The position numbers and the translations under genes are program-made. 64,000 nucleotides of DNA from Mesorhizobium sp. B4-1-4 (GTDB taxonomy: Bacteria; Pseudomonadota; Alphaproteobacteria; Rhizobiales; Rhizobiaceae). Positions within the stretch are counted from its first letter, which is position 1. Each line of letters begins with the position of its first letter. The stretch lies in the NCBI RefSeq assembly GCF_006439395.2, contig NZ_CP083950.1, positions 1,674,001 to 1,738,000 on the forward strand, in the 5' to 3' direction. The notes under the pieces were generated by a model. The model saw only the letters and a program-made list of their open reading frames with translations, did not search any database and had not been told where the DNA came from. This document shows, one piece after another, positions 9,861-17,651 of the stretch.

Positions 9861-11696
9861 TCAATCGGCGGTTTCGGATTTGTGCAGAACGCCCGCCGTC
9901 TCTTCATTGAGGGCCTGGCCGGTGCGGCGCGGCTGGGTGAGGGGGGTGGGAATGGGCGTGCCGATATTGCCTCTCAGGAAACGTTGTCCGGCGCGAATGC
10001 CTTCGGCGAGCTGGGTTTCGAAACGGGCGGCGTCGCGGCGCCTGACGTCTTCGATCGTATCCGCGACCTCTTCGGGATCGACACCAAGCGACTCCAGGGC
10101 CGAGCCGCCGAAAACCAGTGCCGATTCGAAAGTCTCGCGCAGCTGGTAGTCGACGCCGACGCGGATGAGCTGCAGCGCGGTGCCCCGATCGAAGGCTCGG
10201 GCTAGGACGGTCAGCAAAGGAAACTCGGCCTTGACGAGTTCCGCGATGCGGACAGCGGCATCGGGTTTGTCTACGCAGATGAGCACGGCACGTGCCCGGC
10301 CGGCACCGGCGGCATGCAGGATGTCCAGCCGGGTGCCGTCGCCATAATAGACCTTGAAGCCGAAATCGGCTGCCGCCTGGATCATCTCCACGTCATTGTC
10401 GATGATCGATACGTCGATACCGCGCAGCAGCAGCGGCTGGCTGGCGATCTGGCCGAAACGGCCAAAGCCGATGACCAGCACGCTGCCGGTCAGGCCGTCG
10501 GCGACATCGACTCCGTCGAGTGACTGCTCGTCGCGCGGGGTGACGTACCGCAATGCGATGATCGCCAGGGGTGTAAGTACCATGGAGATAATGACGATCG
10601 CCGTCAGGGTAGCGTTGGCCTGGCTGTCGATGATGCCGACGGCAGCGGCGGCGGAATAGAGGACGAAGGCGAATTCGCCGCCCTGCGCCATAAAGACCGC
10701 GCGTTCGAGCGCTTCACGATGGCCTGTTCTGAGGATGCGGGCGACGATGTAGATGCCGAGAGCCTTCATCACCATGTAGGCGACGACATAGACGGCGATG
10801 AGCTTCCAGTTCGCCGCCACCACATGCAGGTCCAGCGACATGCCGACCGCAAGGAAGAAAAGGCCGAGCAGGATGCCGCGGAACGGCTCGATGTCGGCTT
10901 CGAGCTGATGGCGGAAGGTCGATTCGGACAGAAGAACGCCAGCCAGGAACGCGCCCATCGCCATCGATAGGCCGCTGAGCTGCATGGCAAGTGCCGATCC
11001 GAGCACGACCAGAAGTGCCGCGGCCGTCATCACCTCACGGGCACGGGCATCCGCCAGGATGCGGAAGAAAGGGTTGAGCAGATAGCGTCCGGCCAGCACA
11101 AGCCCGACAATCGCCGCAAGGCCGATGCCGACCTCGGTCAGCCGCTCCGACAGGCTGGTGTCGGCACCGCCGGGCGCCAGGAAGGCGATCAGGGCCAGCA
11201 GTGGCACGATGGTCAGATCTTCCAGAAGCAGGATGGAGACAATACGCTGGCCTTTCGGCGAGGCGATTTCGCCGCGCTCCTCGAGAAGCTGCATGACGAT
11301 CGCCGTCGAGGTCAGCACGAAACCGGCGCCGGCGACGAAGGATTGCGAGACTGGAAAACCACCAGCCATTCCCACGCTGGTCAACAAGACGGCGCAGACC
11401 CCGACCTGAAGCGCACCGAGGCCGAAAATCTCGCGGCGCAGGCCCCACAGGCGCGACGGCTGCATTTCCAGTCCGATGATGAACAGGAACATGACGACGC
11501 CGAGTTCCGCGACATGGAGAATGGCACCGGACTCGGAAAAGATACGCAGGCCGAACGGGCCGATCACCACACCGGCTGCGAGATAGCCGAGAATGGAACC
11601 GAGGCCCATGCGCTTGAAGATGGGAACGGCGACGACACCCGCGGCGAGCAGCGCCACCACCTGAACCAGATCGCCGCCCGATGCCTCTGCCGCCAT
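9861..11696 (-). CDS. Kef-type monovalent cation:proton antiporter with TrkA-N domain (CPA2)
   Basis: 611 residues from the ATG at 11696; the frame is open further upstream but without hydrophobic or family sequence. Residues 1-390 form about 12 membrane helices of the CPA2 fold, with LGYLAAGVVIGPFG in the first helices and an acidic residue in LEDLTIVPLL. A Rossmann TrkA-N (RCK) domain begins near residue 405 with VLVIGFGRFGQ and a DND acidic end for nucleotide binding. A basic, Pro-rich tail follows. The family exchanges K+ or Na+ for H+ in the inner membrane under electrophile or pH stress. Whether it is KefB, KefC or YbaL-like cannot be settled by eye. Confidence 0.9.
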   Translation of the reverse strand: MAAEASGGDLVQVVALLAAGVVAVPIFKRMGLGSILGYLAAGVVIGPFGLRIFSESGAILHVAELGVVMFLFIIGLEMQPSRLWGLRREIFGLGALQVGVCAVLLTSVGMAGGFPVSQSFVAGAGFVLTSTAIVMQLLEERGEIASPKGQRIVSILLLEDLTIVPLLALIAFLAPGGADTSLSERLTEVGIGLAAIVGLVLAGRYLLNPFFRILADARAREVMTAAALLVVLGSALAMQLSGLSMAMGAFLAGVLLSESTFRHQLEADIEPFRGILLGLFFLAVGMSLDLHVVAANWKLIAVYVVAYMVMKALGIYIVARILRTGHREALERAVFMAQGGEFAFVLYSAAAAVGIIDSQANATLTAIVIISMVLTPLAIIALRYVTPRDEQSLDGVDVADGLTGSVLVIGFGRFGQIASQPLLLRGIDVSIIDNDVEMIQAAADFGFKVYYGDGTRLDILHAAGAGRARAVLICVDKPDAAVRIAELVKAEFPLLTVLARAFDRGTALQLIRVGVDYQLRETFESALVFGGSALESLGVDPEEVADTIEDVRRRDAARFETQLAEGIRAGQRFLRGNIGTPIPTPLTQPRRTGQALNEETAGVLHKSETAD

Positions 11697-12017
11697 ACCT
11701 GTCGTTCCGTTCGTTGGGACCGCAACACGTGCGGTCGGGACCAAGGCGCCAAGGCTGGTCGCCAGGGCAAAGAATAGGGGCTTCGGCGGGGATCGAACAG
11801 CCCGAATCCGGAGGGCTGGCGAGGTTGCAGCCGCGTTCCACAAGTTGAGGCGGACGCCGCGTTGCATCTTGCCGCAATCGGAGGTCGACGCCTGCAAGGC
11901 CTATGACGAGGTGACTGCAGCGATCAAGGGCTGACGCCCGGTTCGACTGTTGTGAAAGGCGGTAGTGATGGGCTGCCGCCTCCTTGTTTTGGCTATTGAG
12001 TAAGGCGCGATAAGCGC
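11697..12017. other. 320-bp intergenic region, possible gene remnant and hairpin
   Basis: It contains the antiporter promoter side and the downstream side of the next minus-strand gene. On the plus strand one frame is open from 11665 to a TGA at 11934 without any ATG or GTG, and its last codons read like protein (ACKAYDEVTAAIKG). This could be the tail of a decayed gene, but nothing recognisable precedes it. A hairpin follows at 11957-11981. No RNA gene was recognised. Confidence 0.35.
11957..11990. terminator. candidate terminator hairpin
   Basis: Arms aggcggtag (11957-11965) and ctgccgcct (11973-11981) pair over 9 bp with one G-U, leaving the 7-base loop tgatggg. TCCTTGTTTT follows on the plus side and TTTCAC on the minus side. 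It lies 36 bases past the stop of the minus-strand gene at 12018, which it may terminate; it may also serve plus-strand transcription. Confidence 0.45.
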
Positions 12018-12569
12018 TCAGTTCGGCGCGATTGAGCCGACTTCGACGGCGTCGACGCGCTTCAGGCTCATGCCGATGACCGGCACCAACTGGTCCTGGA
12101 CGCGGACCGCAACCGTCACGGTCATCGAATTATCGTCGGGAATGCGGGCCTGCATCACGCCGCGAAGCTGGTTGCGGTTGATGGTGAAGACCACCTTGCG
12201 GGAATCGACGACATTACCGCCGATGATGTCGAGGCCAGCACCGGCAGAACCGCCCATGAAGGAGCCCTTGTAATCGCGGCCCTTGCGCTCGATCTTGGCT
12301 GACATCGGCTGTGTGAACATGCCGACCCGGCAACCGCCATCGAGTGTCATGCCCATCTTGCCGTCGGGCGTGGAACCGGTGAAGCTGCAGTTGAATTTGG
12401 TGCCCTTGTACTTGCCGGCGACGATCTCGCCCGGGCCGACCCACTTGCCTTCTGCCGACTGGAAGAACTGCTTGTCCGGTTCCGCGGCGGAAGCCGCCGA
12501 GGCAATGCCGACGACTGCTGTGATCGCGGCCGCCAGGGGCAGGACGCTGGACAGAATTACGCTTTTCAT
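12018..12569 (-). CDS. secreted protein of unknown function
   Basis: 183 residues from the ATG at 12569, chosen because a clear signal peptide starts there (KSVILSSVLPLAAAITAVVG, cleavage after ASAASA-A). The mature part is beta-rich with many glycines, two cysteines (NCSFTG and GGCRVGM) and paired Lys/Arg motifs such as ERKGRDYKG. I do not recognise the family. It is expected in the periplasm. It is monocistronic, with 124 bp to the next minus-strand gene upstream. Confidence 0.75.
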   Translation of the reverse strand: MKSVILSSVLPLAAAITAVVGIASAASAAEPDKQFFQSAEGKWVGPGEIVAGKYKGTKFNCSFTGSTPDGKMGMTLDGGCRVGMFTQPMSAKIERKGRDYKGSFMGGSAGAGLDIIGGNVVDSRKVVFTINRNQLRGVMQARIPDDNSMTVTVAVRVQDQLVPVIGMSLKRVDAVEVGSIAPN

Positions 12570-12693
12570 CGACGATACCCGGCAACAACGAGGCTGTTTG
12601 AAACCAGTCCGACCATGAAGAATATTGGTTAATGCTTCGTCACTGCAAGCCTTCGAAACGGCAATCCGCTTACCATCCCCGATGAGCGGCACA

Positions 12694-13788
12694 CTATTTG
12701 CCGGCGCCGGTCGTTTCGGTGTCTTTCCTGGCGGCGAATGATGTCAATGCCGACAGGAAATCGCCCAGCCCCGGACGCTTCGCGGCACTGAAGGGCAGGG
12801 GGCGTGCCGTCTCCATCGCCGCGATGCCGATGCGCGCCGTCATCATGCCGTTGACGACACCCTCACCAAGCTTGGCCGAGAGACGCGCCGCCAACCCGTG
12901 GCCGACGATCTGCTGGACAAAACTGTCGCCGACGGCGATCGAGCCGGTGACCGCCAGATGCGCCAGCACGCTGCGCGCCAGGCGAAAGAAACCCAGCGTT
13001 CCCGGCCGCCCGCCATAGAGTTCCGACAGGCGGCGAATGAGGCGTCCGGCCTCGAACACGACGTAGGCGACGTCGACGAGCGCACGGGGGCTCACCGCCG
13101 TCACCAGAGAGACGCGTTTGGCGGCCTCGAGAATCATCACCTTCGCCCTGGCATCGAGGGGGCCCAGAATTTCCGCTTCGGCCAGACGCACCAGATTGCC
13201 GCCGTCGATAATTTCGCCGCGCAACTCGGCCAGTGCGCGCCTGCCGGCAGCGGTCTCGGGCTTGGCCGCGACGAAAGCCGAAAGCTCGTCGACCACCGAT
13301 CGTGCCGCCTTGGGATCGTCGCGCGCGATGGCATCGAGCGCCCGCTTTTGCAGTTTTTCGACTTCGACGAGGCGAGCGATCGCCAGGAATTCTCGGATCA
13401 GGATCACCGCGAGCGCCAGCACGGCGGTAGCAGCCATGCCGGCGGCCAGCCAGCCCAGCCATTCGGCGCGGGCGAAGAGATCGCGGATCAGCTGGTCGGT
13501 CCACAGGCCGACCGCCAGCGAAACCAGCACGCCCATGGCGCCGAAGAAGATGCTGCCAAGCAGCGAGCGTTTTCTGGAGCCGATCGCCGGCGGCGGTTCT
13601 GCGGTAATCATGTCGGGTTCGCCGAAAACATCGATCTCCGCCGGTATGACCAGCGCAACATCGGCTTTCATGGCTCGAGGTTTGCGCGGCGGTTCCGCCT
13701 GGCGCGCGCCTGGCGCCTCTTGTCTCTGTTGTCTCGTCTCGGCTTCCGGCTCGATGCGGAATGCCGCCGGCTTGCGGGGCGCGGTCAT
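12694..13788 (-). CDS. ycjF: YcjF-type DUF697/TIGR01620 inner membrane protein
   Basis: 364 residues. The first 85 are Pro/Arg/Glu-rich and probably disordered. Two hydrophobic segments follow (about 78-98 and 112-134), then a soluble alpha-helical DUF697 domain with the conserved RLIRRLSELYGGRPGTLGF and a C-terminal hydrophobic hairpin around HLAVTGSIAVGDSF. The ATG overlaps the TGA of the upstream GTPase gene as ATGA, so it is translationally coupled. YcjF and YcjX pairs occur together in many proteobacteria and are linked to envelope stress in enterobacteria. The molecular role is unknown. Confidence 0.88.
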   Translation of the reverse strand: MTAPRKPAAFRIEPEAETRQQRQEAPGARQAEPPRKPRAMKADVALVIPAEIDVFGEPDMITAEPPPAIGSRKRSLLGSIFFGAMGVLVSLAVGLWTDQLIRDLFARAEWLGWLAAGMAATAVLALAVILIREFLAIARLVEVEKLQKRALDAIARDDPKAARSVVDELSAFVAAKPETAAGRRALAELRGEIIDGGNLVRLAEAEILGPLDARAKVMILEAAKRVSLVTAVSPRALVDVAYVVFEAGRLIRRLSELYGGRPGTLGFFRLARSVLAHLAVTGSIAVGDSFVQQIVGHGLAARLSAKLGEGVVNGMMTARIGIAAMETARPLPFSAAKRPGLGDFLSALTSFAARKDTETTGAGK

Positions 13789-15263
13789 GCCAGATGGTCT
13801 CCGATCAGGAACTGCAGGGCACGGTCGAGCCTGATATGCGGCAAGGACAGCGTGACGCCCTCGGCCGTGCATTCGAGCTTTGGCGGGCGGAACCGGACGA
13901 AGCGGATTGCCGGGTCGGCGGAATCCTGCCTTTGGTCGGGCCTCGAAAGATCAAACACCTCATCAATTTTCTCCGGTAAGTCACCGGGAAATATGGCTGT
14001 TTCCGTCTTTCCATCGAATGTTTCGCCGTTGATCTTCTCGCCGGCTATCGGCGTGCCGATGATAACAGGCAACGTCTCACGGCCCTGCTTGACCGAGCCT
14101 TCGCGCGTCGCGCGCACCGCCGCCATGGCGACCACGTCGACGTCGGCGCCGGTAAAATTCGCCCGCGCCACGGCGCGATCGGCCAGCCGCCGCACGATCG
14201 CCTGCAGCCGGTCATGGCTTTCATGGTGCAGATGATCGGCCTTGGTCGCGGCGACCAGAATGCGATCGATGCGCCGTGAAAAGAGGTCGGTGAGGAAGCT
14301 GCCCCGGCCGGGGCGGAAACAGGCCAGGATCTCGGTCACCGCCCGCTCCAGGTCGGCCATCGCGCCGGGGCCGGCGTTCAGCGCCTGCATGGCGTCTATC
14401 AGCACGATCTGGCCGTCGAGACGCGTGATGTGCTCGCGGAAGAAAGGTTTGACGACATGCGTCTTGTAGGCTTCGTAGCGCCTCTCCATCATGGCGTGCA
14501 GCGACCCTGGACGCGGGCGCCTGTCGTCGAGGCCGGCCAGCGGCGCGAAGGTCAGCGCCGGTGAGCCTTCGAGATCGCCAGGCATCAGGAAGCGGCCGGG
14601 CGGCAACGTCGAAAGCGCCCGCTCGTCAAGCTTGCAAGCCTTGAGATAGGCGGCGAAGCTTTCGGCCTGGTGGCGTGCCGTCATCTCGTCGGCGTCGGCG
14701 TTCGGGTCGATCTCGGCGGCGATCGCCCGCCAGGCCCGCGACAAATCCTCGCGCACGGGCAGCGTGGCCATTTCAAAAGCTTCGCGCGAAAAATCAGCGA
14801 AGGATTTGCCGAGTAATGGCAGATCGAGCAGCCATTCGCCGGGATAGTCGACGATGTCGATCGACAGTTTGCCTGATGAGAACATGCGGCTCCAGCCGGA
14901 GGCCGATTCATATTCGATCGTCAGCCGCAGTTCCGAAATGGCGCGCGTCGAATCAGGCCAGACGCGGTCGCTGACCAACGCGGCGATGTGGTCCTCGTAC
15001 TGGAAGCGCGGCACGGCGTCATCGGGCTGTTCTTCGAGGAAGGCGCGCGCGATGCGCCCAGATTTCTGGGCCTCGAACAGCGGCAGGCGCCCGCCGTGGA
15101 TGAGATTGTGGACGAGGGCTGAGATGAACACCGTCTTGCCGGCGCGCGAAAGGCCCGTGACACCCAATCGCAGCGACGGAGAAAAGAGCCCGGTGGCGCG
15201 TCCCGACAGCGTATCGAGGGCAATTCTCGCCTCGTCGGTGAAGGTGGTCAGCGATGATGCCAA
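13785..15263 (-). CDS. ycjX: YcjX family P-loop GTPase (DUF463)
   Basis: 492 residues, family length. Walker A is GLSRAGKT at 37-44, preceded by a beta strand (LRLGVTG). The DxxG-like switch is DYPGEWLLDLPLL, and the guanine-recognition segment is ATKADHL in the C-terminal half. It is a predicted dynamin-like GTP-binding protein acting at the membrane with YcjF, whose gene overlaps its stop codon. The promoter should lie in the 76 bp between this start and the downstream sixA gene end. Confidence 0.9.
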   Translation of the reverse strand: MASSLTTFTDEARIALDTLSGRATGLFSPSLRLGVTGLSRAGKTVFISALVHNLIHGGRLPLFEAQKSGRIARAFLEEQPDDAVPRFQYEDHIAALVSDRVWPDSTRAISELRLTIEYESASGWSRMFSSGKLSIDIVDYPGEWLLDLPLLGKSFADFSREAFEMATLPVREDLSRAWRAIAAEIDPNADADEMTARHQAESFAAYLKACKLDERALSTLPPGRFLMPGDLEGSPALTFAPLAGLDDRRPRPGSLHAMMERRYEAYKTHVVKPFFREHITRLDGQIVLIDAMQALNAGPGAMADLERAVTEILACFRPGRGSFLTDLFSRRIDRILVAATKADHLHHESHDRLQAIVRRLADRAVARANFTGADVDVVAMAAVRATREGSVKQGRETLPVIIGTPIAGEKINGETFDGKTETAIFPGDLPEKIDEVFDLSRPDQRQDSADPAIRFVRFRPPKLECTAEGVTLSLPHIRLDRALQFLIGDHLA

Positions 15264-15339
15264 AATGCGGTCTCTCGGGCTTCGGTCCGTCCGATATAGG
15301 CTCTGGAACCCGGCTTTGGAATGGCACCGGAGATCGACG

Positions 15340-15843
15340 TCAAAGATCGGCCGGTGTCAGAAACGCTTCGAGATAACCCGCTTCCTGGGCTGCCTTTGTC
15401 AGATCATCCAGGAAACGCACGACCGCCAGCCCCGACGTGGGGAAGCCATAATTGAGCATGGCCCGTGCCGTCTCGTCGCCGTCGCCCGAAACCGCCATGG
15501 CAAGATCCTCAGTCATCGGGTTGTGGCCGATGACCAGCAATGAACAGGGGCCGCCGTGCTCCCGGATAAGGCTGAGGTAACCGGCCGCGTCTTCGCTGTA
15601 GAGCGTGTCGAAAAACAGGACCTTGCCGGTGTCGGTCTGGCCGGCTAGGCCTTCGAGCGTTTCCCTGGCGCGCCTGGCATTGGAGCACAATGTCAGGTCC
15701 GGAACATAGCCGCGAGACCGCATGGCGGCGCCTATCAAGTCGGCATCGGCGCGGCCGGATGCGTCGAGCGGGCGATCGAAATCGCGCATGCCGGGCTGTG
15801 CCCAGCCGGCCTTGGCGTGCCGTAACAGATAGAGCCTGCTCAC
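15340..15843 (-). CDS. sixA: histidine phosphatase family protein, SixA-like
   Basis: 167 residues from a GTG start, placed so that the catalytic strand LYLLRHAKAGW follows directly. The RHG-type motif is RHA at residues 8-10, with H9 the nucleophile. A second histidine appears in VIGHNP. The length and the LRHAKAGW opening are those of SixA, which in E. coli removes phosphate from histidine phosphotransfer proteins. A Hpt protein is encoded at 3071, but no physical link is implied. Confidence 0.88.
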   Translation of the reverse strand: MSRLYLLRHAKAGWAQPGMRDFDRPLDASGRADADLIGAAMRSRGYVPDLTLCSNARRARETLEGLAGQTDTGKVLFFDTLYSEDAAGYLSLIREHGGPCSLLVIGHNPMTEDLAMAVSGDGDETARAMLNYGFPTSGLAVVRFLDDLTKAAQEAGYLEAFLTPADL

Positions 15844-16116
15844 CCAACCCCCGTGATGCTGAATGCCGAAGTCGCACCGCGATTAGCCACAAGAACGGCC
15901 CGGCGCACAATGGTTCGTGTTCTCCGGCACGACGAATACGATCGGGGAAGGTGGCAAAGGGTGGGCGCGCCCTGTCGCCGGAACAGCTTGATCTTGCTCC
16001 GATCAAGGCCGTCGGGGCACTTTAACAATTGCGTGACCCGGTGGCCGATTGCGCTTGTGCAGGCGTCAGGTGGCGAATATATAAGCGCCAAATTTGGGGC
16101 TGTTTGGGTGAGTCGA

Positions 16117-16533
16117 ATGAACGACATCGTTACCGCCGATTACGTACCCTCCGAAGACGAGCCGTTCATGAACGAGCGGCAGAAATCCTACTTCCGCCTG
16201 AAGCTCGTCACCTGGAAAAACGACATATTGCGCGAAGCGCGTGAAACTCTCGAAATCCTGCAACAAGAAAACGCCAACCATCCCGATCTTGCCGATCGCG
16301 CCTCTTCGGAAACCGACCGCGCCATTGAGCTCAGAGCCCGCGACCGTCAGCGAAAACTCATCTCAAAGATCGATTCGGCGCTACAGCGCATCGACGAAGG
16401 CACTTATGGCTATTGCGAGGAAACAGGCGAGCCGATCGCGTTGAAGCGGCTCGACGCACGTCCGATCGCCACCTTGTCGATTGAAGCGCAGGAAAGGCAC
16501 GAGCGCCGCGAAAAGGTCTATCGCGACGACTGA
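16117..16533 (+). CDS. dksA: DksA-type RNA polymerase-binding protein, cysteine-poor variant
   Basis: 138 residues from the ATG at 16117; a GTG three codons upstream is an alternative. DksA enters the secondary channel of RNA polymerase and works with ppGpp in the stringent response. A long coiled coil spans about residues 20-95 and carries the tip motif DLADRA (D57, D60, A62), matching the DxxDxA of E. coli. The globular part should hold four cysteines, but only C100 remains: the other positions are T103, S121 and A124. Such single-cysteine DksA proteins occur in other alphaproteobacteria. A strong terminator follows. Confidence 0.93.
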   Translation: MNDIVTADYVPSEDEPFMNERQKSYFRLKLVTWKNDILREARETLEILQQENANHPDLADRASSETDRAIELRARDRQRKLISKIDSALQRIDEGTYGYCEETGEPIALKRLDARPIATLSIEAQERHERREKVYRDD

Positions 16534-16583
16534 TGCGTCGCTTCCGGGCCGCGTTAAGCGCAGCTCACGACGAGGCAACTATC

Positions 16584-16611
16584 AAAATGGCCGGACTTTC
16601 CGGCCATTTTT
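16584..16611 (+). terminator. strong intrinsic terminator after dksA
   Basis: A perfect 12-bp stem, aaaatggccgga with tccggccatttt, closes on the 3-base loop ctt. The 3' arm ends in TTTT plus one more T, and the 5' arm begins AAAA, so it can act in both directions. It lies 50 bases after the dksA stop and 62 bases past the end of the convergent FliO-domain gene. Confidence 0.9.
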
Positions 16612-16673
16612 GTTGACCGGCGCGTCTACCCACCCGGTCCAAATTCCGAGCTGACGGCCGGCTTGGCCGACAA

Positions 16674-17426
16674 TCATCTCTTCTGGCTTGAAAGTTCGCC
16701 CAGAAGCTTGGTCATTTCATCGTCGAGCGACTGCGGCGCCTTGGCAGCCGGTTTGGTCACCGGGCCGCCGGCGCGAGGCTGGTCCAGCGAGACTTCAAGC
16801 TCCTTCATCAGCGTGTCGTCGATGCTTTCCTGCCGCGGCGGCGGCGCGTGTTTGACAACGCTGGCGTTGGCGGAGCCATAGGCAGGTAGCGGCGTGATAT
16901 TGGTCGACTGGTGGGGGTGCGCCGCCGCCTTCGGTGCGGGCGCAGAGGCCGGCGGCGGAGCGGCGGGGCGCGGGCGGGCCGGCGGCGGTGCAGCCACCGG
17001 CTGCGGAGCCGGCGCCGGCCGTGCCGGTGCCTGTGCGGGAGCCGGCTGAGGCGGCCGCGGTTTTGCCGCCGGGGCCGCGGCTGGGACGGGCTGCAGGCCG
17101 CTATCCCCGGTCAGCGCCGGACGGCGGGGTGCAGCCAGACGGATGTCACGTTCGACGACGACGTCGGTCGGGCCGCCGATCAGAAGCAGATGTTCGATGT
17201 CGTCGCGGCGCACCAGAACCAACCGGCGATGGCTATCGACGGCGGTGGCGTCCATGACGGCGAGCCGCGTCTTGCGGTTCCGCCCCCCGGCGACAAACGT
17301 GCCGAAGGTCAGGTTGCGGACGAGCCTGATGATGATGAGAACGATGACCAGCAGGATCAGCGCCGCGAACGTCCACAGGAGTGCCGCGGCATAACCGGGA
17401 CCCGCCACGCTATCCAGCCACTGCAT
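16674..17426 (-). CDS. FliO-domain membrane protein with long Pro/Ala-rich tail
   Basis: 250 residues from the ATG at 17426, preceded by AGGGGA. One membrane helix spans about 12-35 (ALLWTFAALILLVIVLIII). A short FliO-like domain follows with RRLVLVRRDDIEHLLLIGG and PTDVVVE. Residues about 115-180 are almost only Pro and Ala, and an acidic C-terminal helix (DDTLMKELEVSL, LDDEMTKLLGEL) ends the chain. FliO assembles the flagellar export gate, but no flagellar gene is near. It may be a FliO-domain protein with another envelope role. It is divergent from cckA across 225 bp. Confidence 0.75.
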   Translation of the reverse strand: MQWLDSVAGPGYAAALLWTFAALILLVIVLIIIRLVRNLTFGTFVAGGRNRKTRLAVMDATAVDSHRRLVLVRRDDIEHLLLIGGPTDVVVERDIRLAAPRRPALTGDSGLQPVPAAAPAAKPRPPQPAPAQAPARPAPAPQPVAAPPPARPRPAAPPPASAPAPKAAAHPHQSTNITPLPAYGSANASVVKHAPPPRQESIDDTLMKELEVSLDQPRAGGPVTKPAAKAPQSLDDEMTKLLGELSSQKR

Positions 17427-17651
17427 TGGTTTCCCCTGATCGGTTTTTGGAAAGTGACGAGACACTAGACCGTTGCGGCTGGCCACCGCAAGTTGCCTTT
17501 CGCGCATCGTGAACAGCTCGAAACGCTCCACGCCCGGCCGGCATCATTTTTATCTGACATTTGCCGCCCGGGCCTTTTCCGGACTAGGAGAATGTGATTC
17601 AACCCGCTAGGGGCGGGTGTCGGAACATCGGACTTCACGAGCAGGGGGCAT

